Of a DNA stretch of 64,000 bases, positions 51,601 to 64,000 are shown one piece after another. Numbering within the stretch: position 1 is the first letter of the stretch; the number at the start of each line of letters is the position of its first letter. Below the pieces are notes generated by a model. It worked only from the letters and a program-made list of their open reading frames with translations. It searched no databases and was not told the DNA's origin. The stretch lies in NCBI GenBank assembly GCA_020086605.1, contig JACBWW010000017.1:9860424-9924423 (forward strand). The letters are read 5' to 3'. A program made the translations under genes and the position numbers. The stretch is from Lanius collurio (taxonomy: Eukaryota > Chordata > Aves > Passeriformes > Laniidae).

Positions 51601-54600
51601 TTTTAAAAATACAGGTTTCTTGTGCATTTAGTGATTAGACCAGTACTTTAAAGATAGGTTAATAACCTTTTTTGTTCGGATTTCTGTAATTTGCAAAAGT
51701 AGCCCTCTCTATGAAGTCTTTCAAAAAACATATGTCATCTTGATAAGTTTCCAACTTGATGATAGCATACTTGATGACCTCAGTTCAGTGTTTAGTCGGC
51801 AGACGTTCTCAGCAGCAAAAAAATCCCAACTGCAGAAAATAACCAGAACCCAGTCATCCTTAATTGTGTTTTCTTTTGGTAGACAGAGGCACTTTTGGTA
51901 GACACTTTAGTATAATTCTCACAACTTTGGGTGTAATATGGAAGTGCTTATTCTGAAATCTCATAGACTCTTATTAACCATGAAAAAAAAATATTAAGGA
52001 AACTGTGGTGTAATCACATATAAAAAACACCCAAAACAACCAACATACCCAAAGCACATGTATGAGTATAACTGGCTCCCATTTGAATTCTCACTGAAAT
52101 AGTAATTTGTATTTTGAACGACTTAAAAAAAAAGTTTTGTGTGCAATTATATGTAATTTTTTCATGCATAGAAATGCTCAAACTGTTGCTCCGTGGGAAA
52201 CTTAAGAGATCAAAATGTCTGTGCTTGGTGTAGCTGTATTCCTGAAAAATCAGAGTTTTTTCTTCCAAGAAAACAACAAGGATCTGCCATTAACAGCCAC
52301 TGGTTGTGGTGAGCAGCTGGGCAAATAGAGCTGCTTTGAAACAATGTAGGTATGAACCTAATGTCAATTATTCATAAATTCAATTGCTCCTATATATAAA
52401 TTTTTTGCCAAATTACTTTGAGATTAACAATGGGTAATTGTTAAAAGCCTTGGCACCTTATAATTTCCTTTATCTCAGTCCTAATAAATTCAACACTGGT
52501 TCTCAAAAACCACAGTAATTTGGTATAGGCTTAGATTTACAGCCTGGTTTATTTCTCTAAACTAAGTCAGGCATGGGCTTTCTTTGCTTGACTTAGCATT
52601 TTCAAATATTCAGTCAGCTCTTTACCCTGCATAATTCATACTTCCGCCCACTGAGTGCAGAGATAAAAACCAGAGGAATATGGTTTGGTCTTGTCTGGAG
52701 TGAAGTCTCATGCTTCCCACAGTGTTTGTGTGTGTGGTGCTCTATCTGCCCAGGTCACTGGAAGTTCAAGGTGATGTTGGTGCTTAGTGCTGCTTAGACA
52801 AACTGAACCTCCCAGAAAGACACACAAGAAGTTGCTGGTTTGAGTGGAATACTGCTGGTGAGAATGGGATGGAGATTAATTTCATAGATCTGTTCTGAAA
52901 TGGAATTTGTAAGCATTCATGCCTAGAGTTAACTGTGTTAAGTAAGCAAACTGCTGCTGAAATTCAGTGAAATCAACTGTGCTTCATTTGCATGTGCTTT
53001 TAAGAGATTTTCAGAGGCTGTATTAATATTATTATGAAGTTAGTGCCTGCTCGCTTCAAGTGGGAAGAAATGTGAAGACTTCTAGTGGGAAAAGGTCTTT
53101 GAGCAGCTTCTTCACATGATATGAAGGACCTTTTCCCAGTGTAGTGGAGAGGAAATGAACTTTTGGGTTTTGTGTTAAAACAGATGGTCAATTCTAAATA
53201 ATACTGTTGTTTTGTTTACTTCCTCTTGGAAAGCTCTGTTGAGCTAGAGAGACATGTGATACACAAAATGTGGGTTTGGAAAGGATGACTGTTTTGTTTG
53301 TAACAAATGTTAACTGGAAGCCTACACAGAAATAAGGCTATTTTGAGCAACTCCATTATAATGTTAAGGTTAAAGGCTAGCTAGGGACTGACTGATAACA
53401 ATGTCCTGCTCATATTGATCTTGCTCTCTCACTCTTATTTTTCAGGCCAGTATGCAAGACCCCATTTCTGTAGTAAATTCAGGGTAGGCCAGTGACAGCA
53501 GGATGCTGTTAGAAGGAATGAGATTCTGCTAACCCTGTGCCTGTTCATTCACTCAAAAATGTTAAAGAGCTTTTGAAGTCAATGAAAGCTGCTCAGATAA
53601 AGTTGTGTTATCTTTAGATTTCCATCAGTACATAATCAGAATACTCAAAGTAGTGTTGTTTATTCTAAATTTTGGGTGTCTCTGCCTTGTTTAAGCAAAC
53701 TTGCAGCTGAATTTACATGTGATTTCTCTTTGATTCTGCAAGTTAAGAATTTAACCCTAGAATCATAAGCTGGAGAATAACAACTTTTTGTGCTTCTTGT
53801 TTCTGCCATTAACAGATTAACACCCTGGAGTTGATGAAGAAATGTCTTCTCCAGGTCCCCTGCAGGAAATCTGACAGCAAAAGCTAAAAATGCCAAAAAA
53901 AATTACTCTGAAATCTGATTATTGGTATTTACAATACCATGATTTGGGATACCCTTTTCCCCCTCAAAACCTTTCTATCAAGTTAATTTTCAACTATTGC
54001 CATGATTTTCTCTGCCACAGTGTGCAGCTAGCTTCTCTCTTTTTGTTTCCTGTCTTCATTCCCAGTATCCCAGGAAAACAGGGTGACCTTGAAACAATTT
54101 GTTGTTACTCACAAGTGACTTGGCAAAACACATTTTGAGCATAAGGCTTTCTTTTCTTGTAATAGCTTAAAATAACTGCTTGAGCCACCAGGCTTGGGAA
54201 AGTATTGATACTGGGAAAAAAAACCCCATCATGTAACAACCTGTGATTATTTTCTGTTAAAAAATTTAAAAACTTCAGTTTTTGAACAATGGGATCTCGA
54301 TGGCATTTACTGTTTGATAGTGCTTTTTAAATTTTAATTATGCTTTTAGAGATTGACAATTTTTTATTACTGAAATTCTGAAAAATTGGTAGAAGCAGAA
54401 TGTGTCCATTTAAACCAGGTTTTTTGCATTAACACTATTGACTCATTACTGGGATGGCCACATGATGATTTTTCACATGTCTTGCTGATGGATCTAAAAT
54501 AGAAAATCAAAGTATTTACACAGCCTTTTTTCCCAGCTAGTGTTTAATGAACACATATTTGAAAACAACATACTCAAAATATAAATATTATCTTCTGTCA

Positions 54601-56985
54601 AAGAATGGAATTTAAATGCTTGTATTTCTAATAGTAAACTAAATTTTAATTTCACAGTGTTTATGGATGTGAGACTAAAATCCATGGAAGTGAGGAAATA
54701 CAGGTCATAATATATGAATATTGGAATGTGCATTTTTCAATCCCTAATAGATATTAGATGTAACTAAATGTTGTCTCCCAATTGTAGTTTTTAGTTTTTC
54801 ACCTCTTTCACTTTCACTGTTCTTCAAATTGTTAATCACGTCATCACTTAGTTTTTTTCTAGCTATGTGGTGACAGCATTTTCATTCATGATTTGCTGTT
54901 TATTTTTGGGATAATTTGCAATATCCCAGGTCCTTTCCTGTAATGCTGAGACAGTTGTATCGATGCACCAAGAACTCCCAGGTAGGAGAGGACTGACATT
55001 TGTAAATTCATAAATCAGTTTCCATGGAGATCTGAAGAGCTGCAGGTAAATCTGACTTTTGGAAATTGACTATTTTGGTGAAAACTGTTCTCTGAGGAAT
55101 AGTAGGCCCAGGCATGAATATGATATACTGGGGGCAATCATGACAGTGTTGTCAAGAAAGTCACATCTCACAAATGTGCCTGTATTCTCGGCAGAAAGAC
55201 AGACCTGAGCAACAGGGACTGGATTAGTGCAGTCAAAAACCCCACAGACTTGGCATGGAATAAGAGGAAGGGTTTTATGGATGTGTAACTGGTTGGAAGA
55301 TGGAAAATACAGCATGTATTGTTCAATATATTTGCAATTGTTCTGAAAGAAGAGAAGGGAGACTTGAATACTGGAGTGACAAATTCCATTATTGTGTGGG
55401 AAACTGAACATTGATGGTGAATGCTGATCATGAAGGGTTGCAGAAGCATCCGGGGAGTAGACAATAACATGGTGGATATAATATCATTTTGGCAAAAGTG
55501 ATGTGCTTTTGGAGAGAGACTGCTTTAACTGAAAACACAAACTAATGGGTTCTGAGCTAGCTCTTACATTAGGGAGAATGCTTCTGACCTCTGGATGCAG
55601 TGGCTTACATGCAAGGAGCATAACCAGGTATAAGAAGGCTTCCAGCAGTTTGCGCTGTCTCTGTCTCTCCCCCATGTTTCCATCCCAGTCCTGCTGCTTG
55701 GGTCATGAGGGCTCTGGCACTCTTTGGACCCCATCTCACAGCAGAGTTATTCACTCAAATGGCAGAAGACTCTTCCTTGCAAAACTAATGGAGTATTTTT
55801 CTATTTCATCAATACTGTAAGTTCACCAAAGGACCTGGCAAGCCGAGGAGGAAAGGGAGAGGACTTTGCTGCTGGAAGTGGTTGAGGTATGAAGGCAGAA
55901 GGGGAAAAATAGGAACATGAGTGGGCTGAGACCTTCCTTTTTCAGTGCAGCAAAGCTGCCAGTGGCTGTGGAGCTGCTGGAGTGGTCCCTGTGGTGCAGC
56001 AAGGGGTGGAGAAGAGGTGGTGGGATCTCTCTGCTGTGTGTGCTGGTGGTGAGCCCTCTGCTTCCTCCAGTCACAAACCAGGCAACCAAAAAAGATTTTG
56101 TAGAAATAGCAAAAAGCACAGAGCAGGTGGCAACACTGACTCCAGGTACAGATTGAAGTCCTCCACCAACAGTGTCTAAATGGACCAGGATCTCAGCCTT
56201 GAAAAGACATTGTAGAAAGGAAACCACAGATAGCTGTAGAATCAAAGGTGATATTTAGGAGTGGTTCTTTGGTTTTTTTTCAGTGTGAGATCAAGTGAAA
56301 CTCTTGTAAACATAGCTGTCTGCAAAAGATTTCCAGACTTTCCTTGGCCTTAATTTTCACGTTTAATCAGAATATCTGTGATGTTTATTAAATGCTGTAG
56401 ATGCTTCACGAAGTTTGGTAGGATGTTTTTTCTTCAAGTGTCATGGTTTGCAAGCACGTAATACTAAATTCTCTGTTTATTTTAACTATTAAAAAAGGTG
56501 ATGCTTGTAAATCAGGGAAACTGGTAATTAAAGTAGAATTTCAGCTCATGAAAAAGTTTTTTTAATCTAAACTTTGGTGAAAACCTCAGAGTGTTGAAAT
56601 GATGATGGGCTCGATGTCTTAATATTAGTGAAACTGAAGGTCAGTATGTGGCTATGGATAATGACTTCTACAGTACTATAAAGAGAGACTTTGTACTAAA
56701 AATATTTAATAATGGGTCTTTTCTGGATCTTGTAATAGTTACAGATTCATATATTCAGTTAGACATAGTTGTAGATAATATAAAGCTGTGCTTCCTAATT
56801 CTTCATAGTGTAAATCTCCACAAAAAAGTGCAGTGAATCTAGAATTAGGCCATTATGGCTAGCAAATACTAAACATTCTGATAGCTTTTGGTTAATTTTA
56901 GCAATATCACCGTGTGCTAGAGGTATATTACTCATCCTACAACAAAGGAAGAAGTTGCAGGAAACATTGGTTATGGGAATTCATT

Positions 56986-57067
56986 AACACTACATTTTTA
57001 TTTCTTGATATCAGCAGGTCTTAAAAGAAATGCTGTTCCAACTTCACAGATATTTCCTAACAGAGGT
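56986..57067 (+). repeat. Diverged repeat, copy 1
   Basis: From GAATTCATTAACACTAC through TTGATATCAGCAGGTCTTAA and GATATTTCC this aligns with 57480-57564 at roughly 70% identity with a few short gaps. The pair are direct repeats about 493 bp apart. Stops interrupt both copies in the best-matching frame. The family is not recognised. It may be two fragments of an old transposable element or an old tandem duplication. Confidence 0.6.
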
Positions 57068-57479
57068 GGTGAGACTCATACACTAGAGGACTGACCCATA
57101 TTAGAGCTTAATTATAGTAATGGATAATCCTGCAACTATAAATTATTCACAGTTGTTTTGTATGTGAAGAAGCGTCATGAATAAAATAAGGAGAAGTTTC
57201 TGGAAAAGACCCTGGACAATGCCTAAGTGTGTCAAAAGGTAGTTTTCCTCCCTGTCTTTTAATGTTGATTAAATCTCAGTGTTTGGTTTGTAGAGATTGG
57301 CCCTTTGGGTATGTTTTGCTTAATGGAAATCAATAGCAGCAACTCTTGGGGCTCTACACCCTTGTAGAGTTCCTTGACAAATACCTTTTGCAAGAGAAAC
57401 ATTCCTACCTAAACGCAGTCCTGGTACAAAAGTTGCCATCTCAGCTGTCTGATAAGATTCCCACACTGTCACTAGGATG

Positions 57480-57564
57480 AGAATTCATTAGCATTACCCT
57501 CTTACCCGTTGATACCAACAGGTCCTAAGAGACTGCTGTAACTCCATAGTTATTTCCCAGGAAG
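57480..57564 (+). repeat. Diverged repeat, copy 2
   Basis: Partner of copy 1: GAATTCATTAGCATTAC, then TTGATACCAACAGGTCCTAA and TTATTTCCCAGGAAGG. Similarity fades on both sides, so the true ends of the ancestral unit are not defined. Confidence 0.6.
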
Positions 57565-58250
57565 GACTGTAAGGTTCAGAGTTAGGTACTTTATTTTCTA
57601 GGTGATTTAGAAGTTGAAGTATCTCCTAGGTTTGTAGAGTGAATAGTCTTACTGATGAAGAGAAAGAAATATTTAAATTAGATTAAAACAGGGCCCCAAA
57701 TGCATTTAATGGGGTGGTTACCTCATGCTGAAGGTTTCTTTAGGAAGTGCCTTGGATCCAAAGAGAAGAAAATAATGCTGTCTTTTTTTGGGGAGCTTTC
57801 ACCAGTCTGACTTTTCAGTTGACTTCCCAGCAGTAGCCCAGAAAGGAAGGAGTTAAGAAGATGCTTTGAACCTAAAGTCTTCTGCTTCATCCCCACACCC
57901 TGTTGTGTACTTCCACACCCTGTTGGTGTGCAGGGAACTACCTCCCGTTCACCTTTAGCATGCTCAGCAGGATAGTCACTACGTTTCCAGATTAGCATCA
58001 CTGCTGAAGCCTGTTTGAGTTTATACAGCAAGAAGGAGGTCTGCCTGCTCTTCAGTGACATACAGTATTGCAGGACCATCGGCTTTTTTCATTTTTTCAA
58101 CCTGTTGGAAGAACTGAAATTGTTCTTCAGTGGGCTCCATTCCTTGCAGGCTCCAAGATTTCCTGTAGGTTTGAAGACTGTTTCATACAAGCTTGGTGGG
58201 AACTTGATCATAGTGAGTTTTTATTTGCTTGGGATGCTGTTTCCTTGAAG

Positions 58251-58426
58251 GTAACCATACTTTGGATGAAATGGCAGATACACCTAAGAGGAAAATTACA
58301 AAGAAGTCGTCGTCTTTTTCATATGATCGCCGGAGAGATTCAGTGAAAGTTAGGAGACAGTCCAAGTCTCTTAGCTTTAAGTCTGCTACACTGGGTGCTC
58401 AGAAGAGGCAGGCACAGAAAAAGCAG
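58251..58426 (+). other. Exon-like open frame, product not recognised
   Basis: A 176-bp stretch is bounded by a possible acceptor (TTTCCTTGAAG at 58240-58250, after a T-rich tract) and a good donor (AAGCAG|GTTTGT, cut after 58426). The one open frame gives two bases of a split codon plus 58 codons. It reads NHTLDEMADTPKRK, then KKSSSFSYDRRRDSVKVRR and QSKSLSFKSATLGAQ, ending QAQKKQ. The peptide is basic and serine-rich, with phosphorylation-type motifs (RRDSV, RRQSKS) as in disordered regions of regulatory proteins. Outside the splice sites the frame soon hits stops. It is not PARD3 sequence that I know. It could be an exon of a nested gene, a rare alternative PARD3 exon, a fragment of a processed pseudogene, or chance. 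A second acceptor at 58277 would give a 149-bp exon. Confidence 0.35.
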
Positions 58427-61400
58427 GTTTGTATTTGGATATTCCTCAAAAAAATATTCTAAATTTCTATGGAGTTTGTAGTGCCAAGTGGAAAGCTGAT
58501 TTGCAGTCTGTGTGTGTAGGTATGTGTATACATACAAGCTTGTGTGCAGGTAAAGCTATATTTTTTTTTTCAGTAATATTTCTTAAGAGATAGATAGATT
58601 TGTGGTGTTAATTTTATGCTGAGAAATGTCTGCATCTTTTCTGCTTTTAAGATGGGCTTCATGATTTCTATTTTGTCTCAAGGAATTGCTCCTATAGTGC
58701 GATATGTGTCCTGTGAGCTTTTGGTAGTGTTGTCTGTTGTGCTGAAAAGCATGATGGGTGCTGAAACTTTTGAAATTATTATTCAGATTACAGCTGTTCT
58801 ACTGCTCTTCAGTGTTATTATTATTTTTTTTTTAATGTTGAAATGTACCAGACTGAGAGCTTTAGGGAGTGAAATATTTTACTTATTCCAGAACAGGTAA
58901 TGCAAGTCAACAGAGGCACCTGTTCTGGTGGGACCAGTTCTTGGGTTAGAGGGAAGTTTAATGCCTTGGCAGTGCTGCTCTGCCGTAGTAAAAAACTTTC
59001 ATACACTGTCTGTCTTTATATTTTGTTGCTGGGATCTAATTAAAAGAAATTTCTCCAAAGAGAAGATGTAGTGTATGCTGTAGTAAATGGAATAAAAAGT
59101 GAGTCAGTTAATGAAATATCTTTCCATACTGATCCCAGATTTAATCTAATACAGAAGGAGTACAGGATCGCTGACTGTGATCCATCTCTCACTCTGGTGT
59201 ACAGGATACCTTCTTGAAGGGTTTAAAGGAATTTTACAGGGAATTTTTAATTGGCTGTGTACAAACATAAAGCATTTTTACACTTTTCAAATAGTGTTTC
59301 TGCAAATGCTTTGAAATAGACTGGATTTTCCATAGTACTAAAGTGAATTTCTTGCAAGCAAGTAGTTTTCAGATCCTGACCATCGTTACTACATCTAAAT
59401 TTTGATATAAATATATCCATTCAGATTTAAGAGAATGTAAGTTATTGTGTGCGATGTAAACTTCCATATGAGATTAAAAACACTACGTATTTTATGTGTG
59501 TGGAATCCTATTTGGTTTTATTACTATTTCTCTTCTTGGAATATTAAAATTTTTATTTATATAGCAAGACATCCACAAGTAAAATATTTGAATATTCCAG
59601 CTTATTGTGATTCTTCAGTGTTAATTATAGGCATAGCTGAAGCACTGTTGCTTTATTTGAAGTTCCAGGAGTTTAAATGAGGACATATATGAAGAAAACA
59701 GGCAAAACTTCAAAAAGTCTGCAAGCTCTGACAATCCCACTGCACCCCCACCCATTATTTTATGTATTTTTTAGAAGTAAAAATAATCTCAATTTTATGA
59801 AGATGTAAAATACCAAGTGACAACTGTGAACATTCATGTTCATTGGATATTTTTGGAAACTAAGCTACTCAAATTAATTTCAGAATTTCATTTGTAGGTG
59901 CAAATCAGTGAGTACCCCTGTATTTTGATTTTACCAGACCATGAGGTTCTTGAGTCCTCTCATCTTTTGGATATCTGCCATGGTTACTGTGTGACCTCTA
60001 GTGGTTCATGAAAAATATTCTCAATTACTGTATTCATGCTGTTGTTTGCACAAGTCCTGAATGTGTATTCTTGTTGGCTTAATTATTTAATCTTTTAAAT
60101 TCTATTTTTATCGAAAAGAAAAAAGCATCATCTGCTTTACCTAAGCTTTTATGCTGTCACTTCCAGAAAAACTGTTTTGCTAAAAATGCTTATTCATGGG
60201 GATGTGTATCTGAGCTGCAGTACTCATGGATGCAGAATTATGGGAGAAGTTTTAAGAGACTTTTACTAGGTTGGCTTGGTTACAGTATGGTAGTGTGTGA
60301 TATATCTGAAATGAAGCACTTTAGACAAAGGTCCATTTGGATCAACTTTTGTGTATTGGAAAGATCTGAATAAGGGCTTTTCTGACTCAAGAATGTATTT
60401 TTTTCCCTTCTAAATGCTTCAGTTAACTGTAAGAAAAGTTAATTTTTCCTACAAGCTTGGTCTTGTTTCAATCTTCAGATCATTATAATTAAGTGAGACA
60501 AAACCATTCGTACCTCCTCCCTGCCCTCCCCCTCTTCCCACAAGGGCAGCTAATTCTGTGTATTGAAAATGCTGTTGAACACAAAACAACTGTATTTGCT
60601 ATTGTTGAACTTGAAAAATTATGGGTTTGAAGTTACCAGAATCTGATCAGTTTTCGAGCAGCTAGTCCTAACTCTGCTCAGCACAGTGTGACTGGTGGTT
60701 ATGGAGACTTGTGCCAGACCTGAGTTACTGAGTGAGCACTAGTTCAGCGACAGCACGAGGAGGAATGTTACTTAAAAATGCATTTCTTTCTTGATTAAGT
60801 TTCTTTCTTATTTTTTTAAACAATTTTCTGATAGATGTTTGACATCTGAGAATATTTATACTGTGCTTTGGTCTTTGCTGTTTTAGGAGACAATAGCAGA
60901 CTTTGCTGCTCACAATGTATGTGGTTTTACTTGGGTGGTTTCCTGGAGGAACAAGACTCTGCTTCTGCTTATACAGGCAGTCAAGCCAAAATTATTCTTT
61001 AAATGTTTTGGTAGATTGATATCAATCAAAGTCTCTCAAAATCACAATGTGTTGCAAAACCCTTTTCTGCTTCCTTGGCCTTAGTATTGCTGACCTCCCC
61101 CTTTTGCAGTTTAATTTATTTTTTTTCTTTTTTTGTGGTAAAATTTTCATTTTTGACCTCCCCATCAAAGAAAATTATTAAATCATTGGTAAAATAGCAA
61201 TAAGAATCTGAGAACATTTTTAAGAAACACTTTTTACGTTTTCTGAATTACAGTGATGTAAGAAAATGTTAAGGCAAACTGGTGAAGTTCTCTTGCTGTT
61301 CTGTGGGGTTTTTTAGCTTAGCTAACTTACTAGAAATGGAAAATCATGAAGTATTCAAACCCAACAATATCAAATATCCTATCTGATGAAGCAATGAACT

Positions 61401-64000
61401 TCTTTCAAGATAATCTTCCCATCAAATTATTTATTAGCACATCTCACTTTTTTATTCTGTTGTTTTCCCTAGGCTTATCTGTTTTGAGGTAGAAAATCTG
61501 ATGGTAATTACATTCACTGGCTGCTGATATTGTCATATTGGTTGATCTGGATAGAAATCTACATTCCAGAAATATGTAGGCTGGTCTTCTCAGGTGTACA
61601 AGTATTATGCAACAGAATCTATAAAATATTTGATAGTTTTAGGAGAAGTGGTTGCCTCTTTTTATGTTTTGAGTGAAGAACAAAGTCAGTTGCATGAAGT
61701 AAAAACTATAAATAAATAAAAATTTGAGGGCAAGATCCTTAAGTGCAGGGAAACATAAAAAACAGATCCAGTTTTATTTTTAGCTGTTTTGTGAGAGCCT
61801 CTCAAGTCTTGTTTCTCTTTGTCATTGCCAGCTGACTGATTACTGGGACATGGGCTGAAGCCTCAGTGGATTAATTAAGATCTGAAACTGTTTTCCTGAT
61901 AACTACTTTGGTGTTGCATACAACATTTTGGAACTTGGCAAAGTTCCATGCTCATACAGGGCTTGCACAGACTGCAGATTTGTGGTTTACTCACTAATAT
62001 TCCTATTTCTCTTCCATGGAGTGCTATAGAATTGAGGCAACAAACTTTTTTCCCTTTTCTCTTAAACTCTGTAATTCCAGAACCCTGTGGCCTTCACTGC
62101 CCGCTATCCCAGATGCAGAACAATACACACAAAGAGGGTGTTGTTAGAAAATCTTCCAATCCCTCTGTTTAGATATGACTCATTAATAGGAGTGTTCCAG
62201 ATCCCTTGTTATGAACATCTGAAAGCAGGCAAAGGCCTATGAGTTACACTTTCTGCTGCCTTATTAGAAAGAAACACTGAGTGGGAAAATGGCACTGGGA
62301 AGGTTGGGGATGTGAGGGAAGGGGGTTGCCCAGAAAGGGTAACGGTTTTCCACATCAAACTTTGTGATAAAGGACATAAATAGCAGATTTGCCAGTGTCA
62401 GGACTATTGGTGTGGGACAGGTCTGGTGAGCAAAACCCATAGTACCAGCTACCACCAAAGCAAATTTGCAATCGCTTAAAATAACTAGGCAGTGAAGAAA
62501 AGTTAATTAATCTCAATTAATTTTCAGGTATTATGTTTGAAAAACATGGTTTCAAACCATGGATTACTTTTCATCTAGTGATTTTCTTCCTACCTTTTGC
62601 AAGAGTTTGTTTTGATGTCTGGGGAATCTCAAATGCCCTCTCCAGGGGGAAGGAAATCAGCTTTAAGTGTGAGCCTGAGGATTTGTTGTGAAAAATCTGA
62701 TCCCATTTCTTTTAAAATGAAACCAGACAAGCATGTAAAGAGGAAAAGCATGTGGTGTGTGTAACAGAGCACTGGGAGATAAGAGTGTGTAGGTTCCTCT
62801 AGCAGCTGGGTTGTTAGTGGAAAGTTGGCCTAGCAAAGCTCATTCCCTGTGGAGCCTGGGAAGCTGTTAACCATAGTGGTTAGCTGTTATTATTAAAGCT
62901 GCGGTCACAGCAGGGTGAGGTGGGTTGTAGCTGATGAAGTAGGCTCACCTTCAGTTAAACAGAGTAAAATCAGAGTGGAATGATACTGAGAGGTTTGGCC
63001 ATTGTGCTCCTTGAATGCACGTTTTTCTTTTCTTACTGAGGTTTGTTCATGGAGATTGTGGTAGATGTGTGTGTTGGGGTGCTCCCTACAGCAGTGTAAA
63101 TCATTGTGCTTTGGCAGCATTTGCTGTGGTGGTGTTGGTTAGTGCCCTCCTTGCTGCACTAAGAGAGAAGGGCACTTCTCTTGGTGCCTTGTCCTTGAAG
63201 TTGTTATGGTATTACATACAGTCATACCATCTGAAGAAATATTTTGTTGTGGTGTTAAAATAACAGCCTGTTGCCAGGAGGTTTTCAAATTTAATTGGTG
63301 ATTTCTTTAATGCAAGCAAAATATTAGGCTTTATTTTGACAATTTAGAGGTTCATCTAATGTATATTGAGCTATTATTTTTAATCCTTTTTGAGTAATTG
63401 TTATTATAGCTCATGTAAGAGCTAACATGACTAACCATACTTTTTGGTTCCTGGAAGTGTGGTTTTGTGACAGATTTTAGCTGATCTAAGGCTGTGGTGG
63501 TGATGCTGCAGAGGATTGTGGCCTCCCACCTTCCCTGGCCATGGCTGTGCTTCCCACCTCTCCCTGGCTTCAGCACTGGGAACTGTTGATTGTGACAGAT
63601 GGGGTCAGTGTGCTGAGAACCCTGCCAGAAAAAAAGGACAGGTCATAGGAGAGGGGGTAAAACAAAGGCCTCTGCTGCAAGGAGCGGTGTGGATGCTGGG
63701 AGCAGCTTTGCAGTCAGCAGAGCTATGGATATTACAGGAGAGGATGAGTCTCTCTTAGCAAAGCTGGATGAGAAAGGCTTTCAGGGGTCCAGCTCTGCTA
63801 GCCAAGGGAGCAAAATGGCCAACTGGGCCTTCCATTTGGCAGTGCATGATGTTACCCAGTGCTGAGAGAGAGGGAGGTGTGAGGGAAGGCTGGTCTTGCT
63901 TGTGCTCATAAAGGGCTGGTGGTGACCCACAAAAGACTGGGTTAAGTTTGGCCAAATGCAGTGTGCTGAGCTGTGTTCACCAAACTCCTCACAGCTGGAA
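58427..64000. other. Intronic stretch, no gene seen
   Basis: AT-rich intron becoming GC-richer from about 63480 to the end, where overlapping short open frames occur on both strands without recognisable homology. No repeat family could be named and no splice-flanked coding segment was found. Confidence 0.55.

Noticed and set aside
55823..56245. 140-codon minus-strand frame in a GC-richer part of the downstream intron
   Set aside because: It shows no motif I can tie to a known family and no convincing splice or promoter signals. It may be decayed repeat DNA.

Overview
This is vertebrate nuclear DNA, most likely from a bird. Genes are extremely sparse, the DNA is AT-rich with long T runs, and there are two clear CR1 LINE copies of the avian type. 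One has the usual 3' end with an ATGATTCTATG tail; the other is a short 5'-truncated antisense fragment. The species cannot be fixed from the sequence. The CR1 forms would suit most bird orders.

The one coding feature I can identify firmly is a single exon at 48409-48510 (+). It encodes 34 residues matching residues 41-74 of the polarity protein PARD3 (Par-3), part of its N-terminal PB1-like oligomerisation domain. The exon has a canonical acceptor and a GTAAGT donor, and it is phase 0 at both ends. The first coding exon (residues 1-40) and the next exon are not in the window. The window is therefore best read as one very long intron (1-48408), the exon, and at least 15.5 kb of the following intron (48511-64000). 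The first ~110 bases are CpG-dense and look like the downstream edge of a CpG island, which would fit a PARD3 promoter and first exon just to the left.

Layout. 1-110: CpG-island edge. 111-39718: ordinary intron with a CR1 fragment (10571-10740, antisense), two weak MIR-like SINE remnants, T runs, a 16-bp TAATCC palindrome and a Z-DNA-type alternating tract. 39719-40402: 5'-truncated sense CR1 with a dead reverse-transcriptase C-terminus, followed by a probable older CR1 tail. 42672-48150: a set of three related segments (C, A, B) described below. 48409-48510: PARD3 exon. 48511-64000: next intron, with a diverged repeat pair near 57 kb and an unassigned exon-like open frame at 58251-58426.

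The most unusual structure is segment B, a 314-bp insertion at 47825-48138 flanked by a perfect 12-bp target-site duplication. Its left half is a ~98% copy of 44495-44652 (segment A), and its right half is a 97% copy of 42672-42838 (segment C). The halves are joined in the reverse of their genomic order at a shared 6-bp CTTGGA. This is what a head-to-tail junction of a ~1975-bp circle (or tandem duplication) of 42672-44652 would look like after being copied back into the genome about 3 kb away, only 258 bp upstream of the PARD3 exon. The alternative is that A, B and C are fragments of an unrecognised dispersed repeat. A genome-wide search would decide.
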